DNA of 38,125 nt from an uncultured Kiloniellales bacterium (GTDB lineage: Bacteria > Pseudomonadota > Alphaproteobacteria > Kiloniellales > JAKSDN01). Location of the stretch: NCBI GenBank assembly GCA_947258885.1, contig CAMYKD010000034.1:1-38125 (forward strand). Reading direction: 5' to 3'. This document shows positions 25,989 to 35,350 of this stretch, one piece after another (position 1 is the first letter of the stretch; each line of letters opens with the position of its first letter). Both the position numbers and the translations under genes were made by a program. The notes under the pieces were generated by a model, which was not told the DNA's origin, searched no databases, and saw only the letters and a program-made list of their open reading frames with translations.

Positions 25989-26657
25989 CTACGAGCGCCG
26001 CCTGCGCCGGTCGGCCTCTTCGCCGGTCACGAGGGTCCACTCGACCAGCTTCTTGAGGCACTTGCCGAGCGCCTCGTCGAAGGCGGAGACGACGTCGCTC
26101 AGGCGGTCGGCGCCGGCCTCGTGCCGGCTGTCGAAGTTCTTCGACGCGACGATCGTGCGGGTCGCGCTCTGCACCAGCTTGGCGTTGAGGGCGACATGGG
26201 CGACCGGGCGGTCGCTTCCGTAGTACTCGGTCTGGAACTCGCGCAACTCGGTCTTGAGCACGAAATCGGAGCGAAGGCCCACCGACTCGCGGCCGACGGC
26301 GACGATTCGGCCCGAGTTCTCGAAGGATTCGATCATCAGGGTGAGCACCATGCTGGGCGCCCGGTCGGTCCAGCTGGCCCGCGCGTAATACTGCAGGTGC
26401 GTCGGGTTGCGGTAGAGCGCGATCCGGGTCGTGCTGAGCCCGGCATTGGCCAGCGGCAGCTGGAGCACCAGCTGCCATTGCACCGTCGGCAGGTCGGACC
26501 GGAAGGTGCTCTTCGGCGTCAGGCGGTAGAGGATCGGCGGCGGGCCCTTGCCGGGCACCACGCCCTCGCAGGCGGCGGCGAGCGAGACCAGCGGCGCCGC
26601 CGCCAGGGCCCTGAGGACGCGGCGGCGGCCCGGGCGGTTCTTATTGGGCCGGCTCAT
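25989..26657 (-). CDS. ABC-type transport auxiliary lipoprotein (PqiC/YmbA-like)
   Basis: A 222-residue lipoprotein. The N-terminus has consecutive arginines (GRRRVLRALAAAP), suggesting possible Tat export, and a lipobox-like LAAAC with Cys30. The mature part fits the ABC-type transport auxiliary lipoprotein family: PILYRLTPKSTF, VQWQLVLQLPLANAGLSTTRIALYR, YYARASWTDRAPSMVLTLMIESFE. Related proteins (PqiC, LetA/PqiB-linked) sit in the outer membrane and serve MCE systems. It overlaps the end of mlaD by 17 bases and thus is part of the Mla machinery here. The C-terminus is arginine-rich. Confidence 0.85.
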   Translation of the reverse strand: MSRPNKNRPGRRRVLRALAAAPLVSLAAACEGVVPGKGPPPILYRLTPKSTFRSDLPTVQWQLVLQLPLANAGLSTTRIALYRNPTHLQYYARASWTDRAPSMVLTLMIESFENSGRIVAVGRESVGLRSDFVLKTELREFQTEYYGSDRPVAHVALNAKLVQSATRTIVASKNFDSRHEAGADRLSDVVSAFDEALGKCLKKLVEWTLVTGEEADRRRRRS

Positions 26658-27603
26658 AGCCCTGCTGCTGGTTGCCGAACAGGAAGCGGGCCGGGTCGCG
26701 CTCGACCTCGGTGGTCACCCGGTTGAGGCCGACCAGGAAGTCCCGCACCTCGGCGACCATGTTCGTGATGTCGTAGAGTCCCCCCGAGGTGAAGTCGCGC
26801 AGCGGCTCCCGGTTCACCAGGGCGCTGACGTCCGTCTTCATGCTGTCGGCGGACCGACCGAGCGTGCCCGCAAGATCTTCGGCCGCGGCCAGGGTGTCGC
26901 TCGCCTGGCTGACCAGCCGCGTGCTTTCGCCCTTCAGCGCGCCGGCCAGCTCGGCCACCGAGGCCGAGGCCTCGCGCAGGTTCGTCATGGTCTTGGCGGC
27001 GTCGGCGAACAGCGTGTCGATCTGCGTGCTCTGGTCGGCCAGCGTCCCGGTGAGGCGGTCGATGTTCGCGAGGGTCCGGCCGATGTGGGTGGTGTTCTCG
27101 TCGTCGAGCAGGCGGTTGGCGCGGGCCAGCAGCAGGTTCGCGCCCTCCAGAAGGTCGGGCGCACCGGCCAGGACCTGCTCCAGCGAGGAGGCGCGCGAGG
27201 CGATGACCGCCAGCTTCTCGCCGGCTCGGGGCTCGGGCGGCGGCGCGTCCGCCGAGCCGCCCGAGAGTAGCACGTAGAGCCCGCCGGTCAGGCCCTGGAG
27301 CTCCAGGCTCGCCACGGTATCCTGACGGATCGGCGTGCCGGCCTCGACCTCGATCGTCGTGTGCACCATCTGCGGGTTGTTCCGGTCGAGGCGGACCTCG
27401 ATCACCTCGCCGACCCTGACGCCGCTGTAACGCACCGGGCTGCCGGGGTTCAAACCGGTCACCGAGCCGTCGAACACGATCTGGTAGCGGCGGAACTCGA
27501 CATCGAACTGGAACTTTGCGAACCACACCACGAAGGCCATGAACCCCGCGATCAGAGCGAGGACGAAGCCGCCGACCAGCAGATAGTTGGCGCGCGTTTC
27601 CAT
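26641..27603 (-). CDS. mlaD: MlaD family MCE-domain protein
   Basis: A 320-residue protein with one N-terminal membrane helix (about 7-30; LLVGGFVLALIAGFMAFVVW), then the MCE domain (about 38-118; YQIVFDGSVTGLNPGSPVRYSGVRVGEVIEV, GLTGGLYVLLSGG), then a long periplasmic helical tail (about 130-300) rich in Leu/Ala that may form the tunnel or coiled-coil extension. E. coli MlaD is 183 residues, so this belongs to the longer type. It binds lipid and carries it between the membranes. It begins three bases after mlaF. Confidence 0.9.
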   Translation of the reverse strand: METRANYLLVGGFVLALIAGFMAFVVWFAKFQFDVEFRRYQIVFDGSVTGLNPGSPVRYSGVRVGEVIEVRLDRNNPQMVHTTIEVEAGTPIRQDTVASLELQGLTGGLYVLLSGGSADAPPPEPRAGEKLAVIASRASSLEQVLAGAPDLLEGANLLLARANRLLDDENTTHIGRTLANIDRLTGTLADQSTQIDTLFADAAKTMTNLREASASVAELAGALKGESTRLVSQASDTLAAAEDLAGTLGRSADSMKTDVSALVNREPLRDFTSGGLYDITNMVAEVRDFLVGLNRVTTEVERDPARFLFGNQQQGYEPAQ

Positions 27604-27606
27604 GCT

Positions 27607-28398
27607 CTACCCGTTTCCCGTCCCCGCTCCGTGACCGGCCGCCGCCTGGGCCGCCCGGCCGCGCGGGCCGCGGAAGTACTCCTGGATCCAGGGGTCCGGC
27701 TCGCGCATCAGGCTTTCGATCGTGCCGACCTTAACACGTTTGTCGATCAGCACGGAAACCCGATCGCAGACGGCATGCAGACTGTCGAGATCGTGAGTCA
27801 CGACGAGCACCGAGAGGCCGAGCGCGCGCTGCAGGCCGCGGACCAGCCGATCGAACTTGGCGGCGCCGATCGGATCGAGCCCGGCGGTCGGCTCGTCGAG
27901 AAACAGGATCTCCGGATCGAGCGCCAGCGCGCGGGCCAGACCGGCGCGCTTGCGCATGCCGCCGGACAGCTCCGAGGGGAACTTGTTGGCCGCCTCGGGC
28001 GGCAGCCCGGCCAGGCTGATCTTGACGTCGATCATGTCGCGGCGCAGGCGGCGCGACATCCGGGTGTGCTCTTTCATCGGCGCCTCGATGTTCTGCGCCA
28101 CGGTGAGCGACGAGAACAGGGCGCCGTCCTGGAACAGCACGCCCCAGCGCCGCTGCAGGGCCCGCACCGCGTCGGGCGGCAGGGCGGTCATGTCGTGGCC
28201 GAGCACGACGATCCGGCCGGCGGCGGGGCGGATCAGGCCTATCACGCTGCGCAGCAGGACCGACTTGCCGGTGCCCGAGCCGCCGACCACGCCCATGACC
28301 TCGCCGCGCGCGACGCTGAAGTCCAGGTCTTCGTGGATAACCTGGATTCCGAATTGGGTGCGCAGGCCGGTGATCTCGATGACGGTGCCGTCCTGCAT
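27607..28398 (-). CDS. mlaF: MlaF family ABC transporter ATP-binding protein
   Basis: A 263-residue ATPase. Walker A GGSGTGKS, Q-loop GVLFQDGALF, signature LSGGMRKRAGLARAL, Walker B ILFLDEPTAGLDP, and H-loop VTHDLDS are all intact. The spacing FQDGALFSSLTVAQNIEAPM is typical of the MlaF/Mkl group. It powers phospholipid transfer with MlaE and MlaD at the inner membrane. It starts six bases after mlaE. The tail (RAAQAAAGHGAGTGNG) is low in complexity and lacks the MlaB-binding motif expected of E. coli MlaF, which agrees with the STAS domain being fused to the permease. Confidence 0.93.
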   Translation of the reverse strand: MQDGTVIEITGLRTQFGIQVIHEDLDFSVARGEVMGVVGGSGTGKSVLLRSVIGLIRPAAGRIVVLGHDMTALPPDAVRALQRRWGVLFQDGALFSSLTVAQNIEAPMKEHTRMSRRLRRDMIDVKISLAGLPPEAANKFPSELSGGMRKRAGLARALALDPEILFLDEPTAGLDPIGAAKFDRLVRGLQRALGLSVLVVTHDLDSLHAVCDRVSVLIDKRVKVGTIESLMREPDPWIQEYFRGPRGRAAQAAAGHGAGTGNG

Positions 28399-28404
28399 CG
28401 TACC

Positions 28405-29538
28405 TCAGATCCCGAGGTTGGAGAACAGGATCGAAGCCAGTGCGTCGAGCACGATCACTAGGAAGATCGCCTCGACCACGGCGGCGGTGGTGCGCCGGCC
28501 GACCGATTCGGCGCTGCGCGAGACCATAAGACCCTCGAAACAGCCGACCATGGCGATGATGAAGGCGAAGACCGGCGCCTTGATGATACCGATCCAGAAG
28601 GACCACGGCGTAACCCCCGAGCTCAGCTGGCGCGCGAACTGGAGAAACGAGATGTCGAGCTCGACGAAGGCGATCACCGCGCCGCCCAGAAGCCCCAGCA
28701 TGTCGGCGTAGAAGGTCAGCAGCGGCAGCGTCAGCATCAGCGCGAGCACCCGCGGGATCACCAGGACCTCCATGGGATCGAGCCCGATGGTGCGCATGGC
28801 GTCAATCTCCTCGTTCACCTTCATGGTGCCGATCTGGGCGGTGAAGGCCGATCCGGAACGCCCGGCGACCAGGATCGCCGTCAGGAGGATGCCCATCTCG
28901 CGCAGCACGCCGTAGCCGACCAGATTGACGGTGAAGATCTGTGCGCCGAAGCGGGTCAGTTGGTCGGCGCCCTGGTAGGCGAGCACCATGCCGATCAGGA
29001 AGGACATCAGGCCGACGATCGGCAGGGCGTTGAGGCCGGCCTGCTCCATGTGGCTGACCAGGGAGGTCAAGCGGATGGAGCGCGGTCTTGCGAGCGAGCG
29101 CAGCAGCACGACGGTCGTGTGACCGAGGAAATTCACCAGGTCGCGAGCCTCGGCCAGCACCTCGACCGTCGCCCGGCCGAGCCGCAACAGGAGGGTGACC
29201 AGCGGGTTGACCGGTGGTGGCGGTCCCGGGCAAGGCACGTCGTGCGCCGCCACAGTGGCGATCAGATCGAGGTGCTCCTGGTCGCCGCCGCTGAGGTCGA
29301 CCACGACTCCGCGGCGCTTGAGCTCGCGCGCCGCGCGGTAGACGAGCCAGGCGCCCGTCGTGTCCATCTCGTCGATCTCGCCCAGCTCGATCCGGGCCTG
29401 CTTGGCGCCGTCGGGCTCGAGGGCCGCCAGGGCCGCGTCCTCGCCGGCGATCGCCCGGGTGGTCCAGCGGCCGCCGAGCGCGACGACCAGGCAAGCGCCG
29501 TCCAGCCGCGTATCCAGCCGCGGGGCCGGAGCCGCCAC
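28405..29538 (-). CDS. mlaE: MlaE family permease with fused N-terminal STAS domain
   Basis: A 377-residue protein. The N-terminal 100 residues form a STAS-like domain (LVVALGGRWTTRAIAG..., then ARIELGEIDEMDTTGAWLVYRAARELKRRG), followed by the MlaE permease (about 125-377; GHTTVVLLRSL, LIGMVLAYQGADQLTRFGAQ, EMGILLTAILVAGRSGSAFTAQIGTMKVNEEIDAMRTIG). In E. coli the STAS part is the separate MlaB, so here MlaB and MlaE are one chain. GTG 29538 shares a base with the pncA stop (TAGTG), and the STAS sequence begins right after it. Confidence 0.9.
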   Translation of the reverse strand: MAAPAPRLDTRLDGACLVVALGGRWTTRAIAGEDAALAALEPDGAKQARIELGEIDEMDTTGAWLVYRAARELKRRGVVVDLSGGDQEHLDLIATVAAHDVPCPGPPPPVNPLVTLLLRLGRATVEVLAEARDLVNFLGHTTVVLLRSLARPRSIRLTSLVSHMEQAGLNALPIVGLMSFLIGMVLAYQGADQLTRFGAQIFTVNLVGYGVLREMGILLTAILVAGRSGSAFTAQIGTMKVNEEIDAMRTIGLDPMEVLVIPRVLALMLTLPLLTFYADMLGLLGGAVIAFVELDISFLQFARQLSSGVTPWSFWIGIIKAPVFAFIIAMVGCFEGLMVSRSAESVGRRTTAAVVEAIFLVIVLDALASILFSNLGI

Positions 29539-30179
29539 TAGACCGCGAGCGCCGAGGACGGCACCAGGCTCGCGCCGGCCTCGGACATCTGGGCCTTGGC
29601 CGCGGCCAGCGAGCCGTCCAGGTCGATCGCCCGGCAGGCGTCCTCGATCACCACTACCGCAAAGCCCTCGCGGGCGGCGTCGGTGGCCGAGTAAGCGACG
29701 CAGAAGTCGGTCGCCAGGCCGGCCAGGAAGACCCGCTCGAAGCCGCGCGTCCTGAGATAGCCGGTCAGGCCCGTGGCGGTCGTCCGGTCGTTCTCGTAGA
29801 AGGCCGAATAGGAATCGATCGCGCGGTCGTAGCCCTTGCGGATGATCAGCTCGGCGCGTGTCGCCTCCAGGTCGCGGTGGAACGCGGCGCCCGTGCTGCC
29901 CTGCACGCAATGGTCGGGCCAAAGGGTCTGCGCGCCGTAGGCGACTTCGATGGTCTCGAAGGGATGGCGGCCGGGATGCGAGGAGGCGAACGAGGTGTGC
30001 CCCGCCGGATGCCAGTCCTGGGTCAGCAGCACGTGTTCGAAGCCGCCGGCCAGGCGGTTGATGACCGGCACCACGGCATCGCCGTCCGGCACGGCCAGCG
30101 CCCCGCCCGGGCAAAAATCGTTCTGCACGTCGATCACCAGAAGCACGTCGCCCCGGCCGGGCGTTGTGTCTTGGGTCAT
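29538..30179 (-). CDS. pncA: nicotinamidase (bifunctional nicotinamidase/pyrazinamidase type)
   Basis: A 213-residue isochorismatase-like hydrolase converting nicotinamide to nicotinate for NAD salvage. The catalytic triad is Asp17 (VIDVQNDFCPGG), Lys115 (IIRKGYD) and Cys160 (LATDFCVAYSA). Metal site residues Asp55, His57 and nearby His61 are in TQDWHPAGHTSFAS. GYDRAIDSYSAFYEND is also diagnostic. ATG 30179 has GGGAGG before it; the frame extends upstream without support. It is the first gene of the operon that continues through mlaE, mlaF, mlaD, the lipoprotein and the PLP enzyme. Its link to lipid transport is unexplained. Confidence 0.92.
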   Translation of the reverse strand: MTQDTTPGRGDVLLVIDVQNDFCPGGALAVPDGDAVVPVINRLAGGFEHVLLTQDWHPAGHTSFASSHPGRHPFETIEVAYGAQTLWPDHCVQGSTGAAFHRDLEATRAELIIRKGYDRAIDSYSAFYENDRTTATGLTGYLRTRGFERVFLAGLATDFCVAYSATDAAREGFAVVVIEDACRAIDLDGSLAAAKAQMSEAGASLVPSSALAV

Positions 30180-30330
30180 GTGCCGCCTCCCTCGCTCGCA
30201 TCCGCGCCCGTCCCAATCATAGACTCGAGAAACGGCGAGTTCACGCGCATCCGTATGGCGACCCAAGTTTTGGCGAAACGTTCCAGGCTGTGAGGGACGG
30301 CGGGAGGAGCCTGGGCTGTAAGCCGCCGCG

Positions 30331-31974
30331 TTACTGCGCGGCCTTGCGCTTCTCCAGGACGCCGTCGAGCCAGTCGGGATCCATCTCGGGCACCGAGGAC
30401 AACAGCAGTTCCGTGTACTCGTGATGAGGCGGCGTGAGGATCTCCTGCTTTTCGCCCTGCGCGACGATCCGGCCCTGGAGCATGACCACGATCTCGTCCG
30501 AGATCGCCTTCACGGTCGCCAAGTCGTGGGTGATGAAGAGGTAGGTCACGCCCAGGTCGTCCTGGAGGCGTTGCAGCAGCTTGAGGATTTCCTCGGCGAC
30601 CAGCTGATCGAGCGCCGAGGTCACCTCGTCGCAGATGATGACCTCCGGGTTCGCCGCGAGCGCGCGGGCGATGCATATGCGCTGCTTCTGTCCGCCGGAC
30701 AGCTCCCCCGGATAGCGGTCGGCGAAATCGGCCGGCAGCTCGATCATGTCCAGGAGCTCCAGGATGCGCTTCTCGCGCGCCTGGCTGTCCATGCCGAGAT
30801 AGAAGGACAAGGGGCGGCCGATCACGTCGCGCACCTTCTGCCGCGGATTGAGGGCCGTATCCGGCATCTGATAGATCATCTGCAGGTGGCGAAGCTGGTC
30901 GCGGGTCCTGGCCTTGTAGGATGCCGGCAGCTCTTCGCCGTCGAAGAGGACCTTGCCCTTGAGCGGCGGCAGCAGGCCCGTGATCGCCCGCGCCAGCGTG
31001 CTCTTGCCGCTGCCGGATTCGCCGACGATCGCGACGGTCCGGCCACGCTCGACCTTCAGGTCAATGTCTTGCAGGACCAGGAGGGTCTTACCGTAGGCCG
31101 CCGAAACGTCCTGGATGTCGAGCAGGGGACGTTCGGACGGGGCGGCGGCGGTGTCTTCTTTCTTGTAGGTACGCACCGCCAGAAGCTGGCGGGTATAATC
31201 CTCCTTCGGGTTGGCGATCATCTCGCGCGCGTCGCCTTCCTCGATCAGATCGCCGTAGCGCAGCACCATGATCCGGTCCGCCATCTGCGCCACCACCGCG
31301 AGGTCGTGGGTGATGTAGATGGCCGCGGTGTTCGACTGGCGGACCACGTCCTTGATCGCGGCGAGGACCTCGATCTGGGTCGTCACGTCGAGCGCGGTGG
31401 TCGGCTCGTCGAAGATGATCAGATCGGGTTTGCAGGACATGGCCATGGCGGTCATCGCCCGCTGCAACTGGCCGCCGGAAACCTGATGCGGATAGCGGTA
31501 GCCGATGTTGTCCGGGTCCGGCAGCTGGAGACGGCGATACAGGTCCTTGGCGTCCTGCTCGGCCTCTGCGGCCTTGAGGATGCCGTGCTGGACCGGCGTT
31601 TCCGAATACTGGTCGATCAGCTTGTGCGCCGGATTGAAGGAGGCCGCGGCGCTCTGGGCGACATAGGCGATGCGCGACCCGCGGATCTCGCGCTTGGTTT
31701 CCTCCGAGGCGGCGGTCATGTCGATGCCGTCGAAGACGATCGTGCCGCCGGAGATTCGGCAGCCGGGCCGGGCGAAGCCCATGCTGGCAATGCCGATGGT
31801 CGATTTGCCGGCGCCCGATTCGCCGATCAGGCCCAGGACCTCGCCGCGCCGCAAGGTCAGGTCGATGCCGTTGACGATCTCGTGCCACTGCTCGTCGGAC
31901 TGCCCCTCGATGCGCAGTCCGCGCATCTCGAGCAGGACCTCGCCGATCTCGTGTTTGCCGCCGTCAGTGCTCAT
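30331..31974 (-). CDS. oligopeptide-type ABC transporter, fused double ATP-binding protein
   Basis: A 547-residue protein with two complete ATPase domains, equal to DppD and DppF joined. Domain 1 (about 12-260): Walker A GESGAGKS, signature VSGGQLQRA, Walker [13 protein letters not shown]. Domain 2 (about 285-525): Walker A GESGSGKS, signature LSGGQKQRI, Walker [13 protein letters not shown]. The last ATPase region ends in EVYTELLL-type sequence and a KRKAAQ tail. ATG 31974 has GAGTGGA at suitable spacing; GTG 31986 would add four residues. It overlaps the end of the preceding permease and completes the importer. Confidence 0.92.
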   Translation of the reverse strand: MSTDGGKHEIGEVLLEMRGLRIEGQSDEQWHEIVNGIDLTLRRGEVLGLIGESGAGKSTIGIASMGFARPGCRISGGTIVFDGIDMTAASEETKREIRGSRIAYVAQSAAASFNPAHKLIDQYSETPVQHGILKAAEAEQDAKDLYRRLQLPDPDNIGYRYPHQVSGGQLQRAMTAMAMSCKPDLIIFDEPTTALDVTTQIEVLAAIKDVVRQSNTAAIYITHDLAVVAQMADRIMVLRYGDLIEEGDAREMIANPKEDYTRQLLAVRTYKKEDTAAAPSERPLLDIQDVSAAYGKTLLVLQDIDLKVERGRTVAIVGESGSGKSTLARAITGLLPPLKGKVLFDGEELPASYKARTRDQLRHLQMIYQMPDTALNPRQKVRDVIGRPLSFYLGMDSQAREKRILELLDMIELPADFADRYPGELSGGQKQRICIARALAANPEVIICDEVTSALDQLVAEEILKLLQRLQDDLGVTYLFITHDLATVKAISDEIVVMLQGRIVAQGEKQEILTPPHHEYTELLLSSVPEMDPDWLDGVLEKRKAAQ

Positions 31975-32797
31975 CGCGGAGTCCACTCGTCTTGTGCAGG
32001 AACCAGTCGACCACGAAATTGACCCCTACGGTCAGCAGCGCGATCGCCCCCGCCGGAAGCAGGGGCGTGATGTCGCCGTAGGTGATCAAGGTCGCGTTGT
32101 CGCGCACCATCGAGCCCCAGTCGGCCGTCGGCGGCTGCAGGCCGAGGCCCAGGAAGCTGAGTGCGCTGATGAACAGGAAGACGAAGCAGAAGCGCAGGCC
32201 GAACTCGGCCACCAGCGGCGGCATGGAGTTCGGCAGGACCTCCCGCCCGATGACCCACCATATGCCCTCCCCGCGCAGCCGGGCCGCCTCGACGAAATCC
32301 AGCACGACGATGTTCATCGAGACCGCGCGGGCCAGACGGAAAACGCGCGTGGAGTCCAGGATTGCGATGACGACGATCAGCACGGGGATCGAGGTGCCCA
32401 GGATGGTCAGGATCAGCAGCGCGAAGATCAGCGTGGGAATGGCCATCAGGACGTCGACGATACGCCCCAGGACCTGATCGACCCAGCCGCCCAGGGTGGT
32501 CGCCAGCAGGCCGAAGAACCCACCGATCAGGAACGCGAGGCAGGTGGTCGCGAAGGCGATCCCGATCGTGTTCCTGGCGCCGTAGACCAGCCGCGTCAGC
32601 ATGTCCCGGCCGAGGTTGTCGGTGCCGAGCACGAAACCCTCGCCCCAGGGCTCGAACTCCGAGCCGACGATTTCGGACTCGCCGTAAGGGGTCAGGACGG
32701 GAGCGAAGAAGGCGACAAAGACGTAGACCACGATCACCAGCAATCCGAAGATTGCGGTCGGAGGAGCCGACTTCAGCAGTTTGATCAGCTGTTTCAT
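31964..32797 (-). CDS. ABC transporter permease, DppC type
   Basis: A 277-residue inner-membrane permease. An N-terminal helix (AIFGLLVIVVYVFVAFFAPVL) is followed by the DppC motif GTDNLGRDMLTRLVYGARNTIGIA, several helices, the coupling-loop segment EAARLRGEGIWWVIGREVLPNSMPPL (the EAA motif) and FISALSFLGLGLQPPTADWGSMVRD. It pairs with the DppB-like permease twelve bases upstream. The substrate of the importer may be a peptide, opine or other small solute. Confidence 0.93.
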   Translation of the reverse strand: MKQLIKLLKSAPPTAIFGLLVIVVYVFVAFFAPVLTPYGESEIVGSEFEPWGEGFVLGTDNLGRDMLTRLVYGARNTIGIAFATTCLAFLIGGFFGLLATTLGGWVDQVLGRIVDVLMAIPTLIFALLILTILGTSIPVLIVVIAILDSTRVFRLARAVSMNIVVLDFVEAARLRGEGIWWVIGREVLPNSMPPLVAEFGLRFCFVFLFISALSFLGLGLQPPTADWGSMVRDNATLITYGDITPLLPAGAIALLTVGVNFVVDWFLHKTSGLRDEH

Positions 32798-32809
32798 TCG
32801 GCCGCTCGC

Positions 32810-33766
32810 CTATTTCGGATGGAGGAGTCTGGGGTTGCTGAGGATCGACAGCACGTCGGCCGTCAGATTCAGCAGAATGTAGGTCGCGGCGAAGATCAGG
32901 CAGCTGGCTTGCACAACCGGAACGTCCCGCTTGATGACCGAGTCGACGAACAGCTGGCCTAAGCCCGGGTAGACGAAGACCACCTCGACGATCACCACGC
33001 CGACCACTAGGTAGGCCAGGTTGATCACGATCACGTTGATGATCGGCGCCAAGGCGTTGGGCAGAGCGTGGTGGACGATGATGCGCGAACGGGACAGGCC
33101 CTTCAGGTTCGCCATCTCGATGTAGGGGCTGGCCAGGAGATTGATGATCGATGCGCGGGTCATGCGCATCATGTGGGCGACCACCACCAGCGTCAGCGTC
33201 AGTGCCGGCAACATGACGCGGTATACGCGCTCCCAGAGCGCGAGGTCCGCGCTGACGTTCGAGATGCTGGGGAAAATGTTGGCGTTGACCGCCAGGAACA
33301 GGATCAGGATGTAAGCGACGAAGAACTCCGGGAAGGAGATCGACGACAAGGTCACGACGTTGATCGACCGGTCGAAGAAGCTGTTGCGGTAAAGCGCCGC
33401 CAGCACGCCGAGCGTCACCGCCAGGGGAACCGAGATCACCGCGGCGATGGCGGCGAGAAACAGCGTGTTGGCAAAACGCACGCCGATCAGTTCGGAGATC
33501 TCACGCTCATTGGCCAGGGACTTGCCGAAATCCCCCTGGAGCACTCCGCCCAGCCATTCGATGTAGCGGGTGTGCGGCGGCAGATCGAGTCCGAGTTCCC
33601 TGCGGAACGCCGCAACGGTCTCCGGCGTCGCCGACTGGCCCAGGACAGCCTCCGTCAAGTCTCCGGGCAGCAGCTCGATGCCCAGAAAGATAATGAGGGA
33701 GACAACGAAGAGGGTGAGGAGGCCCAGCGCCAAGCGCTGGGCCACCATCGTCAGGATCTTGGTCAC
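32810..33766 (-). CDS. ABC transporter permease, DppB type
   Basis: A 318-residue inner-membrane permease with about six membrane segments. Motifs typical of DppB are QRLALGLLTLFVVSLIIFLGIELLPGD, ELGLDLPPHTRYIEWLGGVLQGDFGKSL, MRMTRASIINLLASPYIEMANLKGLSRSRIIVHHALPNAL (the EAA loop, here with MANLKG) and VVFVYPGLGQLFVDSVIKRDVPVVQA. It follows the binding-protein gene by 27 bases and precedes the second permease by 12 bases, in the usual order for this importer type. Confidence 0.93.
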   Translation of the reverse strand: MTKILTMVAQRLALGLLTLFVVSLIIFLGIELLPGDLTEAVLGQSATPETVAAFRRELGLDLPPHTRYIEWLGGVLQGDFGKSLANEREISELIGVRFANTLFLAAIAAVISVPLAVTLGVLAALYRNSFFDRSINVVTLSSISFPEFFVAYILILFLAVNANIFPSISNVSADLALWERVYRVMLPALTLTLVVVAHMMRMTRASIINLLASPYIEMANLKGLSRSRIIVHHALPNALAPIINVIVINLAYLVVGVVIVEVVFVYPGLGQLFVDSVIKRDVPVVQASCLIFAATYILLNLTADVLSILSNPRLLHPK

Positions 33767-33793
33767 GGGACCCGTCCGGCTTGCCGGTTCGGA

Positions 33794-35350
33794 TCAGCCG
33801 AACCACCAGCGCTCCACTGCCCTGAAACCGTCGAGGCTCCAGTTCGATCCCATCTTCTCATGCTGGACCTTCTTGGACAGGCCCATGACGTAGTTGTTGA
33901 ACATGGGTACGACGACGCCGCCCTCGTTGCTGACGATCGTCTGCATTTCGACATACATCGCGCGCCGCTTGGCCTCGTCCAGCTCGGCACGCGCCTCGAT
34001 CAGCAGCTTGTTGAAGCGCTCGTGCTCCCAGAAGGAGTCGTTCCACGGCGCCCCGGCGGCGTAGGCGGTCGAGAACATCCAGTCCTCGGTCGGCCGGCCG
34101 CCCCAGTACACCGCGCACCACGGCTTCTTGAGCCAGACGTTCGACCAGTAGCCGTCGTTCGGCTCGCGGACGACGTTGATCTCGATGCCGGCCTTGGCCG
34201 CATGCTCCTTGTAGAGGACCGCCGCGTCGACGGCGCCGGCGAAGGCCGCATCGGCCGCGCTCAGGTCCACCTTCAGGTTGCTGAGGCCTGCCTTCTTCAG
34301 ATGGAACTTGGCCTTGTCTACGTCGTACTTCCGCTGCGGCAGATCGCTGGCACTGGCGTGATAGCGGTTCGACAGGCCGATCGGATGGTCGTTGCCTATG
34401 ACGCCGTGACCACGCAAGATCGACTTCAAGAGCGCTTCGCGGTCGAGCGCGTACTTCAGCGCCAGCCGCACGTCGTTGTTGTCGAACGGCGCCGTGTCGG
34501 TGCGCATGGCGAAGGTGTAATGCGCCGTGCCGCTCGTCTCGACAATCTTGACGTTCTTGTTGCGGGCCAGCAGGTGCGCCGTCTTGAGGTCGACCCGGTC
34601 CATGGCGTCGATCTCGCCCGTGGTCAGGGCGTTCGTGCGCGCCGCAACGTCGACGATGACCAACATCTCGGCCGCGTCGAAATGCGCGCGGCCTTCCTTC
34701 CAATAGTTCGGGAAGCGCTTCAACTTGGTGCGCACGCCCGGCTCGAAGCTCTCGATCGTATAGCCGCTGGTGCCGATGCCCGACGTTGCGTCGGCCTTGC
34801 CGTCCTTCGACGGCATGATCGAGAGGTGATAGTCGCTGATGATGAAGGGGAAATCCGCATTGCCGGTCTTCATCGTGAACACCACCGTGTCCTTGCCGTC
34901 GGCCTTGATGTCGGCGATCGGGTCGACGATGGGCTTGGCCGCCGACTTGGAGTCTTCGCCGCGGTGATGGTTGATCGAGGCGACCACGTCGTCGGCGTCC
35001 AAGGTCTTGCCGTTGTGGAACTCGACGCTCGGCTCCCAGGATTCCGCGAGCTCGGGAACCAGATCGCCGGAGTTGCCCACCTCGGTCAGCTTGTTGTGAA
35101 CGGCGCCGCCCAGGGACTGGATGTAGAGGTTCTCGTAGGTCGCCGGATCGAGCGTGTCGGTGGTCGAGCCGTGGCCGATGCCAAGACGCAGCGTGCCGCC
35201 CTTCTTCGGCGTCGCGGCCGTGGCCGCCTTCGCCGCCAAGCTTGTCGCCAAGGCCGTGGTGAGGCCCAGCGCGGCAGTGCGGCTCATGAACTCACGGCGA
35301 GAGATCTTGCCGCACTCAAGCAACTTACAGTAATGTTCCCATTCCGTCAT
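33794..35350 (-). CDS. ABC transporter substrate-binding protein, family 5 (Tat-exported)
   Basis: A 518-residue periplasmic binding protein of the DppA/OppA cluster (SBP_bac_5). A twin-arginine signal SRREFMSRTAALGL (17-30) is preceded by a 16-residue n-region, and the cut is near ATA-ATPKK. The body shows GGTLRLGIGHGSTTDTLDP, VPELAESWEPS, GKTLDADDVVASINHH and VRLALKYALDREALLKSIL, all typical of the family. AAGGGAGGT precedes the ATG, a very strong ribosome site, as expected for an abundant binding protein. It is the first gene of the four-gene importer operon. Confidence 0.93.
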   Translation of the reverse strand: MTEWEHYCKLLECGKISRREFMSRTAALGLTTALATSLAAKAATAATPKKGGTLRLGIGHGSTTDTLDPATYENLYIQSLGGAVHNKLTEVGNSGDLVPELAESWEPSVEFHNGKTLDADDVVASINHHRGEDSKSAAKPIVDPIADIKADGKDTVVFTMKTGNADFPFIISDYHLSIMPSKDGKADATSGIGTSGYTIESFEPGVRTKLKRFPNYWKEGRAHFDAAEMLVIVDVAARTNALTTGEIDAMDRVDLKTAHLLARNKNVKIVETSGTAHYTFAMRTDTAPFDNNDVRLALKYALDREALLKSILRGHGVIGNDHPIGLSNRYHASASDLPQRKYDVDKAKFHLKKAGLSNLKVDLSAADAAFAGAVDAAVLYKEHAAKAGIEINVVREPNDGYWSNVWLKKPWCAVYWGGRPTEDWMFSTAYAAGAPWNDSFWEHERFNKLLIEARAELDEAKRRAMYVEMQTIVSNEGGVVVPMFNNYVMGLSKKVQHEKMGSNWSLDGFRAVERWWFG

